This document shows, piece after piece, positions 1-11,930 of a stretch of 64,000 bases of DNA. Both the position numbers and the translations under genes were made by a program. Under the pieces are notes generated by a model. It worked only from the letters and a program-made list of their open reading frames with translations. It did not search any database and was not told the origin of the DNA. This stretch comes from Epiperipatus broadwayi (lineage: Eukaryota; Onychophora; Udeonychophora; Euonychophora; Peripatidae). The stretch is from positions 4,163,465 through 4,227,464 of the forward strand of contig JAQFVV010000112.1 of the NCBI GenBank assembly GCA_028023455.1. Reading direction: 5' to 3'. Numbering within the stretch: the first letter of the stretch is position 1; each line of letters opens with the position of its first letter.

Positions 1-3000
1 GTAAGTAATTCTAATACTTTTGTAGAAACTGTACAATGAAAGTTTGTCAGCCATGTTTGTTTTAGTTATGCATTTTCAGAGGCCTCAACTATTTGTTTAT
101 AATTATTTTCTCAAAAATATTTTACTGAACATGTGTTACTCATTAAAATTAAACAATATTAAAAAAATGAATTATAAGCTAATGTTACCTTTAAAAATAT
201 TACTAAATAGCTTATAAATTTTATTTCACAACATATAATTAATAATTTTTTTTATGTATACGATTGCTAATAAATGTAAACATGTTGCAAACATTGTTAT
301 CATTTATTTGGCATTTTATTACTTTTAGTGTAATATTATTTTTTAGCTTTTACTTTTTTTGTGGAAATGATTAAAATTTGCAATCTTCCAATGGCAGAAG
401 AAACAAAAAGCACAAGGAAACTGAGACAACATATCGATTCTTAGTTAGCAGAATTAATATTGCCTGAATGCATAAAGATGAAGATATATTTGTGGCCACG
501 ATGTATGCTGTTAAGGATTTTTTCCCACTGATAGTTGTAACACACTTTTGCTATACTTTCTTTGATCAGTTTTTTCATTTGTTATTTATATTAAATTTCA
601 TTTAATTACAATCAGTCATTTATAGTTTTGTATATTTTCTTTTGTTTTTTTTAGAACCATATTAAAAAAATAATATTGAATATGATAGCTTGTAGTCAGC
701 CATATTGTTTACAAGATTTGTTTGAAGCCCCTGTAAATGGATAATTAAAAGAAACATAGTTGACAAATTTCCATCCTATAGCTTTTACAAAAGTATTGTA
801 ATTTCCTTTCATTTAATCAAATGGGATTTTCCTTGCAGTCAGAACTTAAATAGGAACTTTTGCTTATCTGAAAATAAGTTTTATAATTTATTCAAAAGTT
901 CATCAGGATTAATTTGATAAAAATGCACAATGGATATTTTATATCATTTTATTAAATCTATAAGAGTGAGTAGGAAGAATTTTCTATATGTTTGTCAATA
1001 CCATTCTGATCAAAAATCTGTCTATTTTAAAAAAGAAACACAAATGATAAAAACAGAGAATATCATTAATTGTAATACCATTTTCAAAAACTTCAAGAAT
1101 GAAATAAAATTTCAAAGATGATTTTTAATTTTTTATAAAAAAATAAATTGGTTTGTACACACACATTTAAAAGAGTTAGAGGGACAAAAACATCTAGTAA
1201 ACATTTATAATTTGATATAATTAATTATATCATGTGACTTTGTTTCTCTAGATAAAAGAGTTAGGGTTGACAGTGAAGGGGTAAAAGATCTATATACTCT
1301 TGAAATATAAAGAAATCACAAATTAGGAAAGTCCATAATCAAAGATTCCAAATTAACATCATTTTATCAATATAAGATCCAAAGATGTCGTTTTTGCCAA
1401 GTATGCAAGTAACAAACTAGAAATTCTTTTTAAAGTTTTGAAGTTTAAGCAATAATCAATACAGGAGACTATCAAATAGTCTCAATTCACAAAGTTTTTT
1501 AACTTTCTCAGGAAAAAGATGAAAAATGATGACCAACAGACAGGCAATGTTAATAGCTATTGATATTTTCAGCTAGATAACTTAGAGATTGAAAAACACT
1601 GTGTTATCTGTGAAAGAAATTATAGAGTTGGAATTATTGACAGTAAAAATAGACATATAGCTTTATTTGTTGGGAGTTTATGAAAAGTTCAAATTCCAAA
1701 TCACACTCCACCAGCCATATCAAACTGTGCAGGGTTTATTAGCAGTGATTACTACACACAAAAAATATATCAGAGAGGTGTAAATAGACATTAAAAACTT
1801 CAATCAGAGAAGTCAGATATTGAGAAAGACTAATACTAACTGTGCTGAAGATCATGCAATTGATAATAGTATCATATTATTTATTTATTGCTACTAATTG
1901 AATATAATAATAAATTTTACACAAAATTCTCAATATGTTTGTACTTCCAAGAGATATTATTTCCACCCAACTCTAGTTATAAAATCTTCTTCCAAACAAA
2001 CTATTTTATGGCTTTTGTACTATACCATTTGGCATCCATTGATTGCTCAAGCTGGCAATAGATGGTGTTAGAATAGAGTGAAACAACTATTCTTGGAAAT
2101 ATATGAATAAGCATGTGATAAATCACATGATGTTGCTATTGGTAATATTTTCTGAAAACTATTTTTATTTCTAACTAAATCTTCTCATTTCATTTTTAGC
2201 AAGTCATAATGTTGCATTTTTTTCTACGGCCAATTTTCGATTAAATTCAAAAATATCTTTCCCATGATTCAATAGTCTACTGAAGAGTTCAATAAATTGA
2301 AATAAATTGAACTGATTTGTTATTTATAGACTAAAATAAGAACACATGTATACTTAAAAGCAAACAAATAATAGAAAGTTTCAAAATATTATCACTAGAG
2401 GACAGTTATATTTTATCTTTTCACAAGTATAATTTGGAAAAAAGAGAACCAACGTAGATTAAAAGAGTAATAAATTAGGATGAGGAGCTAGCAAATATTT
2501 CAAAGAACTTTAATCATTAGGATAAAAAAAATAAATAGGATGTGAGCCATAAACAAATATACAAAAAAAGGTCACTTGGTATTACATAAAAGCAAATAAC
2601 TTAATAAATGATACATATATAATTTTAGGTGACAATGATTTCTCTAAGAGCCATCTTTATTAAATTTAATCAACCATCTCAATCATATTATCATCATTTA
2701 ACTGCATAAAAATAAGACAATTTTGTCTATGAACTGAGTTATTTAGTAGGAAGCAAGTGAAATCAATGACGTCAAATTTATAAAGAAGTTTTTGCAGGTT
2801 GAATCAAATTAGCCTGAAATAGTATTCACGAAATACAACCTCTAACTAAGTATTCATTTTACTATTCTTGTGAATTTTTAATTAATCATAAATATATAAT
2901 AGAATACTTAAATAGCATCAATTAAAATATACATTTAAATGTTAAACATTTCATAGAAATTGTCAGTGTATTTATATATATAATTTTCTGCTATTATGGT

Positions 3001-4150
3001 TATGAAAATAAATACCAATTAAAAATAAATTGGAAACTGAAGTCATACCATTTAGCAGTGGTACTTTTTGAAATACTTGAACCCAAAAACTAAATTTCAC
3101 TTTTAACTTATTATAATTTGAATAACAGACTAAAAGTTAATGCACTTCTGGCTTAAATATTATAGGTAAAGATTTTAATATAGTTTCAATGTGCCAATCT
3201 ACTTATAAAAAACAAATGTACACATATCAATTTTACAATAGTTTTACAACAGGACCTAAAACTTAAGATCATGTTTAAAAGTCACAATTTTTGATAATAA
3301 ACAGCTGCATAGCATATGCAATAATCAACTTTGTCTGTGCCAATCAATGCAAAGCTTACACACATATATAGATGAGTTTTCTGATGTTAAAAATATTGAT
3401 AAAAAATCAAAGTGTCTGATGCCATTTAAAGCTTATAAACAATTAATATGTTTAAATGCACTAAAACGCAGGCATTGGTGAAGCTAAGTACAAGTTATAA
3501 TGTTAATTGGCTGAGCGCTTCTGAGAAGTTTTACCTTTTCATAATCATAGCAAGTGAATGTGTGAGCATAATAGAAAATTTATGCGATAAATATTTAAAT
3601 ATATGCAAGTGGATTAGAAAGTCTACTTTTTGAAGAGAGAGAGAAGCATGCAAACAAACCAAACTTTATTTAAATAGATAAATAAACATGGATGCTAGAT
3701 GGCATAATTTTAGCTTGGTTGTCATGTTTTAAATCAATATCTTGTTTCATTTCATTGTAACAGACAGTTAATTATAAAAACATACACAGAATTCCTTAAA
3801 AAATTTTAACATTACAACCTATAAATTTGTAAAAATTTCCTCTTTAACCTTTTTGATATTAGGAAATTCTGCCATTTTCTATTGTTACATTTTATGGAAG
3901 GTTTTGAAAATGCTAAGCCTTTTATTTCTGTATAGAATCTTCACTTTACACTAAAACTCAATAAATTGGACTTTATTTCTTTTTAATTTAATTTTACAAA
4001 CAAAAAATATTCTAAAAAATTATATCTGAACTTTGCAAATAATAAAAAAAAAAGTTGTAAATAATAACATACGATTTAATACATCATACGACGATGGAAA
4101 AATAAATACTTTTCAGAAAATAAATAAATTCTTTTTTATTTTAATATTTT
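1..4150. other. AT-rich stretch with no recognised gene
   Basis: Very AT-rich sequence in which I recognise no exon, RNA gene or clear mobile element. Short open frames here have no family-like motifs and look like chance. A weak tRNA B-box-like string sits near 1710, and a patch near 2040-2140 shares loosely similar words with 2.2-kb-distant intronic debris at 22370-22440. The window opens with a perfect splice-donor word (gtaagt), which cannot be assessed without upstream sequence. Confidence 0.6.
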
Positions 4151-4745
4151 TTTATTGTAAACAAACATGTGAATTTATTCATCATCATCATCATTATTTT
4201 CAACCATTATCAATCCACTGCAACATGGTCTCGCCATGTTCAGTCTATCTTCTACAATCTCTAGGCTCTCCTCCACATCACATCAGGACACTTTCTTATT
4301 TCATCCATACATCTCACATGTGGTCTTGTTCTAGGTCTTTTACAATCTCTTGGAATTCAGTTTAAGATTTCAACTGTCCATCTATTATTATTTCTTCTAG
4401 CAATATGACTAGCCCAACTCCATTTTAGTCTCTTAATTCTTTCAATGATGTCAGTAATATCTGTTTGTTCTCACACATATGTATTTCATTTTTGATCTTT
4501 TCTTTTTACTTCTAACATGTAACCCTCCATACTTCTTTGAGTGGTATTAAGTCTCTGTGTTGCTCTTTTGTTAAGTGCCAAAGTCTTAGATCCATAAGTA
4601 AGAAATGGTAAGACACATTTATTAAAAACTTTCCTTTTTAAACATATATTAAGTGATTTCTACCAAAAGCACTCCAACCAAGTTTAATTTTGTCCATTGT
4701 GTTTCAATCTGTAATAATAATCAGACCAAGATATTTGTAGTTGTT
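4150..4745 (-). pseudogene. RTE-like LINE, ORF2 C-terminal remnant
   Basis: Read on the minus strand, this segment gives a broken protein resembling the region after the reverse transcriptase in RTE-type (non-LTR) retrotransposons. The clearest piece, about 4372-4470, reads TDIIERIKRLKWSWASHIAR followed by RRNNNRWTVEILN. This matches the family pattern of a KLKW.WAGHIAR block followed by RW and then a RPR..GRP block; PRTRPHVRC appears next, near 4315-4340. Upstream pieces (LGWSAFGR-like near 4680 and LRLWHLTKEQHRD-like near 4560) are also in the expected order. In-frame stops interrupt it and no catalytic RT motif is present, so it is a dead 5'-truncated copy. Assignment to RTE rather than another LINE clade is from memory of family motifs. 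Confidence 0.65.
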
Positions 4746-4764
4746 GAATTTATTACAAATATAT

Positions 4765-5000
4765 ATAGTAAGAAGAGACTTGAACTCAAACTTTCAAGCT
4801 GACCACAGTTATCCACTCCATTTTATACAACCAGTACATATGACGCCATACATGTGAAAAAGATAAGTGATCACCAATATCCATATTTTATGCTGAATCA
4901 GCACTCATCAATTGGTCCAGAACACCATCTCCCACACATATATATAATCAGTGCTCAGTTTATATTAAGATAGCAAATTTTTAAACTTTAATGGGTAAGC
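4765..5000 (-). repeat. Hammerhead-bearing dispersed repeat, copy A
   Basis: Full-length-looking member of a repeat found at least seven times in this window. On the minus strand the order is: a tgctatcttaatataaactg block, a tgtgtgggagatg block, a hammerhead ribozyme fold, a cacatgt...ggttgtataa block, and a terminal tRNA B-box-like gagttcaaat word near 4785. Sequence upstream on the minus strand, to about 5090, may also belong to it. The family was recognised by comparing copies within the window. Confidence 0.8.
4867..4930 (-). ncRNA. Degenerate hammerhead ribozyme (copy A)
   Basis: The order of helix I strand, core, helix II hairpin (GTGCT-GATTC-AGCAT), second core and helix I return strand is preserved. 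The first core reads TTGATGA instead of CTGATGA, and the second reads AAAA instead of GAAA. Loss of C3 and G12, both essential to hammerhead catalysis, means this copy should be inactive. Confidence 0.6.
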
Positions 5001-5239
5001 TTTAATATTTTCCACTCTCCAACTTTTCAACCATTCATATCACTGAAAATCCGAGGATGAAATGCTCAAAGTCATTGTTGATGCCAATATTATTGTTAAA
5101 CCCATCTTGACTTTAAGTAACTCTGACCCCTCACATATAGGACTTTAATATTTCCATTTGAATCTACAAAAGAGGGATAGGAAGAATACAGGCTAAATAT
5201 GTAATATTTAAATACACGTATATTATCTATACTAAATAT

Positions 5240-5369
5240 AATTAGAAGAAACTTGAACTCAGTTTCCTACAGCCATTCAATTTATCTTATACAACCAATA
5301 CACATGACCACATACATGTGAAAAGAATAAATAATCTCCAATATACATATTTCATGCTGAACCAGCAGA
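5240..5369 (-). repeat. Hammerhead-bearing repeat, copy B (truncated)
   Basis: Minus-strand 3' part of the repeat. It starts inside helix II of the ribozyme: CTGCTGGTTCAGCAT, then GAAA, then the TTGGAGAT helix I strand. It runs to the B-box-like end near 5245. The CTGATGA half is missing, so it cannot cleave in cis. It abuts copy C head-to-head, making an inverted pair. Confidence 0.75.
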
Positions 5370-5625
5370 GTTGTAGGGTGGAGAAATTTGAAGTTTATCC
5401 ATTAAAATGTGAAGATTTGCTATCTTGGTATAAACTGAGCACTTATTGTATATATGTGTGGGAGATGGTGATCTGGATCAACTGATGAGTGCTGGTTTAG
5501 CACAAAATACATATATTGAAGATCATTTATCTTTGTCATATGTATGTGGCCATGTTTACTGGTTGTATAAGATGGAGTAGATAGCTGTAGGGAGCTTGAA
5601 ATTCTTGAGTTTAAATCCCTTCTAA
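5370..5625 (+). repeat. Hammerhead-bearing repeat, copy C
   Basis: Plus-strand, nearly full-length member containing the tgctatcttggtataaactg block at about 5419, the ribozyme fold, the cat-gt-ggttgtataagatggag block and the terminal gagtttaaatccc B-box-like word near 5607. With copy B it forms a head-to-head inverted arrangement, the same geometry as the pair at 60.0-60.5 kb. Confidence 0.8.
5466..5527 (+). ncRNA. Hammerhead ribozyme, one core base lost (copy C)
   Basis: CTGATGA at 5482-5488 is intact. Helix II is GTGCT/AGCAC with a GGTTT loop. The second core at 5504-5507 reads AAAA instead of GAAA, so G12 is lost. Helix I pairs GATCT and ATCAA upstream with TTGA and AGATC downstream. The fold is well conserved, but the G12 change predicts no cleavage. 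Confidence 0.7.
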
Positions 5626-5768
5626 TGTAGCAGTGAAATCTTGGGTTGTGTTTTAATTATTTTTTTCTTGGCTAGTCTGGTTGAATTTTTGGATTTGGGA
5701 TAATTTTAATTATTTATTGACTAGTTTAGCTTTATGCTTGTAATGTTTAATTACATTTAGTATGGACA

Positions 5769-5808
<40 letters not shown>
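5769..5808. repeat. (TA)n/(CA)n microsatellite
   Basis: An uninterrupted AT dinucleotide run grades into ACACAC. Such compound tracts recur through the window. Confidence 0.95.
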
Positions 5809-5809
<1 letters not shown>

Positions 5810-6009
5810 TTAAAATATGATATTTGCTTTATAATTTTTATAATATTTGTAAAGATTCTGACACCATGTCAATTCTAACAGGCGATGTATATTACAAATT
5901 CAGTTTCATACAAAGCATGGAAATCTACACACTGATTTTCTTTGTTAATATTACTGGCAAAATTATAACTTCTATTTAAAAAAACAAAAAAAAAGCATAA
6001 GACTATATG

Positions 6010-6245
6010 TAAATAGAAGAATTTGACCTCTAGATTTTTCTTCATCCTCTATTCTATTTCAAGCAACTGATACACATTACCAAACACATGCAAAAATGAT
6101 ACATGAATTACAATATATGTATTTCATGCAGAACCAGCACTCATCAATTGGGTCAGATTATAATTTTACCTCACATATATACAATTAGTGTTCAGTTTAT
6201 ATTAAAATAGCAATTCCTCAAATTTTAATGGACAGGCTTCAATTG
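6010..6245 (-). repeat. Hammerhead-bearing repeat, copy D
   Basis: Diverged minus-strand copy with the same block order. The ribozyme at about 6101-6165 reads TTGATGA (C3 lost), a GTGCT/TGCAT helix II with one mismatch, an intact GAAA, and an upstream CCAAT with a matching TTG return strand. Predicted inactive because C3 is changed. Confidence 0.7.
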
Positions 6246-6842
6246 GTACTGTTCTATTAGCTCATGCCAGCCACTTGATGATGTTATTTATATGCAAAAA
6301 CAAATATACCATTTATATGGCCACTGGTCTTATTTCTATGCAATAAGCACAGAACGAGGCCATTCTGCATGGCGTTCTGGCAGCGAACCTACTGCTTCAT
6401 GTTACACACTTTATCCCAATGCTCACAGTTCAAAGTTCACTACAGTATCATGTGAAGGTGTCTGGAATTCAGCCTGCCACAACTTTTCAAATATGCATGC
6501 CAAAGTAATTAGATTACAAGTTATCTGACTTACTATTACCTCCTATCAATTGTAAACCCATCACCCTGCTTCCTACTCAATGTAGAACCTTCAAAAATTC
6601 AGAAAGGGTACATCCAAGCATGATTTCAACCAGCTCACCTTTGCACAAGAACATTTCCATGACAAATAAAATAGCTGACTGCAAAGCAGCCATTCAAATT
6701 GTGCTAACTGCTGTCTACAAAAGCTGACACAGTGGCGTTTTTACAGGACAACAGCATACTTCTACATGTCAAGAGATTTGTGTGTGGTGAAATGATAAGA
6801 CTAGAGATGTCCAAAACCATCTCCAAAAATTTACTACTTAAT
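6246..6842. repeat. Unclassified dispersed repeat
   Basis: Less AT-rich than its surroundings, with words shared with 22690-23010: gccatttatatggcc, gtgaatttg/gtgaactttg, and gccacaacttttcaaat versus ggccacaacttttgaaat. Two related copies in one window imply a dispersed repeat. No coding motif, terminal repeat or tail was found, so its class is unknown. Confidence 0.45.
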
Positions 6843-7480
6843 TTCATTCTCTCTCTCTATAATAATCTATTTTAGTCAACTTCTTTTAAAAATATTTTCC
6901 CCATTTAACATTAACATCTTTTTCACTTTCTTGGTTTTTTTTTAGCACACCTATATTCTCTGCATGCTTTTCCTTATCTTTTACATTTTTACTAACTCTC
7001 ACTTTTCTATTAACCTTTATTCTTCTGAATATTCTCATCTAAAACTCCATCTCCACTTTTTGTACCTCACCACATCAGTCCTTGTACTTATCCCCAAGAA
7101 ACTTTTCCATGATTTATTCTATTTTTATTTTATATTCTTCTAACTTATTCTTATCATTTATTCACCATGCACATCTTTCACTATTCTTTCTATGTTTATT
7201 ACTATTTCCATCACATTACTAACCTATTATATCACATGATGTGATGCACTACAGTTTCTCCTTTTTTGGAGTCACTTTTCTCTCAGCCACTATGGGAAGA
7301 GAAACCTGTTAGCCCCTAACCTTCCCTTTCTGTGCCCCACCCAAAGCTTTTCCCATATTCTTCACAATCCTGATCCATCCCATTTCCAAAGCAAAATCTT
7401 TGTCAACTCTATGTCTTTTATATCTAAATCCCCCCGTATCTTGAACTAAACCCAGCATAAAAACCAAGAACCCACTTTCT
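6843..7480 (-). repeat. Probable 3' untranslated tail of the adjacent LINE
   Basis: This follows directly after the LINE coding remnant on the minus strand and has no coding motif. It is strongly strand-biased, pyrimidine-rich on plus and therefore purine-rich on minus. It includes a ggaagagaaacctgttagcc-like block at about 7293-7320. Treating it as LINE 3' UTR rests on position only. Confidence 0.4.
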
Positions 7481-8560
7481 GTATAATCACTTTTTATATT
7501 TATTCTCCCACAAATTCATTATTTGTACCCTTTCTGCTTGCAGACATTTACATTCAACTGACAGATGCTTGATATTTTCTATGCCTTCTTTATATAACTT
7601 GCAGACTAAATTACCCATATTTTTCCATTTATGTTTATATTCCCTTAATGCTAAAGATCCTTTTTGAGCCTTAAATAATAAACTACTTTCCTTGCTATTA
7701 TCATAAATTAACTTGCACCCAATATTCTGTTTATTTCTATACATATTTAAACTCTTTTTACTCTCCATACTAGTTCTACATCTCTCAAATCCCCTATTTT
7801 TTACCAATGCATCTATTTTTCTATCCCAAGCCCTGCCACTGTAGCACCCAACGATTGTGCTAACATAATCATTGCAACTTTTTCACCCACCTTGTCACCT
7901 GTCCTTTATTCATAACCCAATTAAATACTGGTTTTGGCTATTCTCCTATTATCCATAAATTGCAATCTATTGAACATTTTTACTGCCAATCCCTTCCAAA
8001 CTATTCTAGCTACATCACATTTATTATATGAAAAACAGTGTTAATTTTTTTATCAGTCCCTTTCTTTTCTTTGCTTCATTTTTCAATTTTTTTCTCCCAT
8101 TCATCCAAGCAATTTCTCTGATTACTTAAGACAATTCCCAAATATATAGGTACCTATTCACCACACTTAACTTTTTATCCTTCAATAAAAACTATTTGTC
8201 TTCTCTCTTCTCAATATTAATCATCATTACTTTTGATTTTTCTTCACTAAATTTAATTCCCATCTGTTTACCCACTCTTGCGCATGTCCTCAGCATAACT
8301 TCCATACCTGCCCTTCTTTTTGCGTACAAGAAGACATCATCCACAAATAAAAGATTCTATAATGTATATACTTCCTTTCCACCTATTAATGGTATCTCTA
8401 CTTCTCTTCCTAGTCTTTCTATTGCACTCTCCATTTCTCTCAAATACAATAAAAACAAAATAGGTCACATAGGGCATCCTTGACTTAGTCCCCAACTCAT
8501 TTTTAATTTTAACTGATTCTATATTCTTTAATTGATATGTATAGTAATTATTTTCATAAA
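7481..8560 (-). pseudogene. LINE ORF2 remnant: reverse transcriptase and C-terminal region
   Basis: Minus-strand non-LTR retrotransposon debris in the right order. At about 8470-8500 the frame reads LSQGCPM.PILFLLYLREME, matching the RT motif QGCPLSPILF. At 8336-8347 the catalytic motif reads FVDD within LLFVDDVFLYAK, followed by a GIKFSEEKSKVM block typical of RT motif D. Further on, 7487-7807 is open for 106 codons and contains NIGCKLIYDNSKESSLLFKA and then LVCKLYKEGIENIKHLSVEC, a Cys-His arrangement like the zinc-knuckle near LINE C-termini. Stops and frameshifts separate the pieces, so the element is dead. The N-terminal endonuclease part is absent. Confidence 0.75.
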
Positions 8561-9940
8561 TCTCTTAATAAGGTCCATTCCCAAATTTATTAAACTTTCT
8601 TTAAAAACATAAGACACAAATGACCTCTGGTGGCAAAAATATTAAAATTAATTTCTTGTTTGTTTCTTTCTCTCTGCGTGCTACTAATTCTAATGTATAT
8701 ATTCAGAATCGTTCCTGTCACAACTACATGCAATTTAAATATATTTTATGATGTTAGGAAATTACGGTTTTATATTTATTAAAATGTTTATTTTTTTCGC
8801 TACTAAATGTTAAAAAAAATAAAGGAAATAGAAAAGTGGTTTCATTTATCAGTCGTCTTAATATTAAACGTCAAACCGGCAAATAGTTGAATTTGTTTAA
8901 AGAAGTGATAAATTGAAAAGTATATTTTCTAAAGATGTAAGAAAAAATAAAATAAATCAAAAGTATTTAATTTCAACAAATCAGAGAAAACATATAAAAA
9001 GATAAATCATTTGAAATTCTTAGTTAAAAAAATAATCGGACAAAAAAAACCCAATTTTAAAAGTACTTGGTTTGGCCAGTTGTAGGGAGTTATGCATTGG
9101 AATGACAAGATAAATCCAGTCAGAATCGATGCATTCTCCGCTGGGTCATAAGTTGGCCAATTTTCAGTTGATCAATTGCTGTGTCCTTTTTAAACGAAGC
9201 TTAAATAAGAACATTTCTAGGCGATAGATAACAAATTAAAAGCAATTTCTTAGTAATACCTGTAACACAAGTACCAGGTGCAATCTACTAATTAAATGAT
9301 GCATCAAAAATGAGTTAAGTTTAAATCTTGTGCACAACCCCCTATTGGTAATTCTGCTCAGTCTGTGTACATATATAAATAAACAAGGAAGCCCACTCTT
9401 TTAATTGCATTACTATAGAGCAATTTGCTACAATCGGATTTATTTGAAAAGAAAACATACCTGATAAAATCCAAAAAAGGATGTTAGCACAATAAGATGA
9501 TAAATATAATAAGGAAGGAAAAAAGCTAAGGTTGTTCTAGGATATATATTGGCCTATTTTGGGATAAAGACTTACTACTATCAATAAATTATTACTATCA
9601 ATAAATTATATTAAGATCTGTTGGAAGACAAGATGAAACCTGGAAATAAATAATAAAAAAGGATTAATATTATAAAGATTAAAAATTGGGGTATAGTGTC
9701 TTTTAGTCAAAGCCCATTTTCAAGAAAAGCATGACTTAATAAAACTATGAGAAGATTAATTAATTAATGCTAATTACATTTAGTATAAGAAATGTATACC
9801 ATTTATGAATGACAAGCATAAGAGTTAAATAAATGTTTCTAGAACAATTTCAATCACGAAAATTTAACTACTTAAAAACCAACTGTTGTAATAACCAATT
9901 GCTTTGCTACTACTTTATCATATGATTTCCTGAGCAATGC
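8561..9940. other. No recognised gene
   Basis: AT-rich sequence. A small 19-bp tandem duplication (actatcaataaattatt) occurs near 9578-9610. The stretches 9060-9200 and 9270-9380 are slightly richer in GC and could be old SINE debris, but no clear A or B box pair is present. Confidence 0.5.
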
Positions 9941-10078
9941 CCTGTATAGTTTAGGGTAGTGGTCGAATATTAAGATCTAAAGTAAAAAAGTCCTTTCTGA
10001 TTTTAGTTCTGTATTTCCAAAATTCAAACTTCTTATGAACTCCTAAGAATTAAAGTCATTCAATTATTTATTTATTTC
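9941..10078 (+). repeat. SINE-like repeat, tRNA-derived family 1
   Basis: An A-box-like word (tttagggtagtggtcg) is followed about 100 bases later by the family tail cttatgaactcctaagaat, then aaagtcattcaattattta. The same tail, with variations, occurs at 46230-46286 and 47930-47964, which defines the family within this window. The B box is badly decayed. Confidence 0.55.
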
Positions 10079-10590
10079 CCTAAACAATTAACGTAATCAT
10101 AAATGAATATCCATTTTTTAAAATTACATCAAGTAAAAATAAATGATTTTTTACTTTTTGATTTCCTCTCCAATCCATAATGATAAAATAAATTTTAAAT
10201 GTGCCCTGCAGAGTGTAGCCCTCTTCACAGCTTATCATAAATAAAGAATAAAGAGAGTGACAGGTTTTTACTTGCTGGAAGTTAGAGTGGGTTTCTATCA
10301 TTGTTTGATCTTCTAGCTAAAAACAGCTAGATATTCAATTACTGATGAGAGTTGGATGATTATATTGTAAGTGATGTGCTGATTACTTGAAAAATTGTAA
10401 AGCTGTTAAAAAAGGTTCAAATTTAATTGGCTTGATTTTGAATCCAAATGATACATATGGCAGACAGATGGGCTATTATTGTGCCAGAAGGTTTTTCCTT
10501 CTTTCTCTCTCACACATATACATACAAATACAGCTTAATAAGTTACCTGTTAAAAATACACTATATATAATTATTTTAAAATTATAAATA

Positions 10591-10750
10591 CAAAAGCACT
10601 TTTGATTACTTAGATTATAATCATTTATCAAATAAACTTATGTAAACAAGAAACAAATGTCACGTGATTTTCCAAAACCTGCATGTCCCGTATTAGCTAC
10701 ATAAGTTCAATGGATAATGATTATGACCTAAGTAATCAAAAATACTTTTG
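10591..10750. mobile_element. Foldback MITE with about 54-bp terminal inverted repeats
   Basis: The left arm 10591-10644 (caaaagcacttttgattact...) pairs with the right arm 10694-10750 (...gtaatcaaaaatacttttg), leaving a spacer of about 50 bp. Within the arms, GATTACTTAG...ATAATCAT...ACTTATGT is shared by both. Nothing coding lies between them. No target-site duplication was obvious, so the superfamily is unassigned. Confidence 0.75.
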
Positions 10751-11040
10751 TGTAACAGTAATTATATGTTAGACTATTGCCCTCAAGTAATAGTAAATGT
10801 TAAATATTTTTAAAAAATTCATACCTTATTTAATTTTTTCAAATACCCAAATGATAGTTATAGCACACAGTCTGTATATAATGCAACATTTCATAAGATA
10901 TTTCTCCTCTCATCTTCAGGCATTGCTGGGTAGTACTAGTTCTGGATCAAACCAGAAACTTTTAGATATGTGTAATATCAAATTTAAGGTGATTTACTAC
11001 CAACTAAGCTATTCTGATTAGAGTATGATATTAAATTAAA
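10751..11040. other. No recognised feature
   Basis: AT-rich sequence. A short open frame of 74 codons has no family motif. Confidence 0.5.
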
Positions 11041-11290
11041 TAATTCATAAATCTAGATCACTGGTTCAATTCCCATGTCAATACTATCATTGGTCAAATC
11101 AGAAGCACATATACAATAGAGAATAATACCACTCATAGTGTTACTTTATCTGCTAATCTGTGTCTATTTCTAACAGATGAATGTATTTGAAAAGTTTAAA
11201 TAGAATTTAATTTTTTCTAAAAACATTTAACAATTAATATTACATGAGGGAAACAATCCAACGTACGATCACAAATAAAATGCTCTCATT
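11041..11290 (+). repeat. SINE, tRNA-derived family 2
   Basis: Contains a good B-box-like word (ggttcaattccc) at about 11065-11076, followed by cccatgtcaatactatcattggtcaaatcag. This aligns with cccatgctagtactgtcactagtcaggtcag at 48731-48762. The bodies continue to match: a gatgaatgta / gttgaatgta block, then attttttctaaaaacattta, then a gaaacaatcca / gaaagaatcca block. Two members in the window support a dispersed SINE. Confidence 0.7.
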
Positions 11291-11711
11291 ACAAACATTT
11301 AGAAAAATGCTTCTATATAAAGTTATACATTATTATTTATTTGTATCATTATTACAATATTAAAATAATATAAAACGATATAAGTTAAGCCCAGTATATA
11401 AATATATAAGTTAAGTCCAGTAATTTAATAATATGTAACACTTAGAGTTGATTTCATTTCCTTAATAAATCAGTCATATGAGAAATAATCTCAGTGTTAT
11501 AAATATATAATGATAAATAACATTTTAATATTGAATAAATATCATAACATGTGAAATTTAACAGTCTATTTTAAATAATAATTGATTTGCCCTCTAGCTG
11601 CCATGTTCAATAACTTTTTATAGTAGAAAAATGGACCACTTCTTCCTGTATTTTAGATCTTTTTGTTTAGACTTACTCAGAACAATAGCAGCCAGAGAGA
11701 GAGGCTGGTTT

Positions 11712-11930
11712 AAGTTTTCTCTATTATTTTTAGGTTTCCAAGCCAATTATATGTTTCAGATGAAGTTTTCTCTCTATTATTATTAGATTTCCAAGCCAAT
11801 CATATGATTCAGATGAAGTTTGCTCTCTATTATTATTAGGTTTTCAAGCCAATCATATGATTTAGATGAAGTTTGCTCTCTATTATTATTAGGTTTCCAA
11901 GCCAATCATATGATTCAGATGATGGTGAGA
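11712..11930 (+). repeat. 53-bp minisatellite, four copies
   Basis: The unit contains gtttgctctctattattatt, aggtttccaagccaatcat and atgattcagatga. The agcc marker falls at 11741, 11794, 11847 and 11900, giving an exact 53-bp period. Copies 2-4 are nearly identical and copy 1 is more diverged at its start. Confidence 0.9.

Noticed and set aside
1-6. Perfect splice-donor word gtaagt at the first base, suggesting an exon just upstream on plus
   Set aside because: The preceding base is outside the window, the recognised gene is on the minus strand, and such 6-mers are common in AT-rich DNA.
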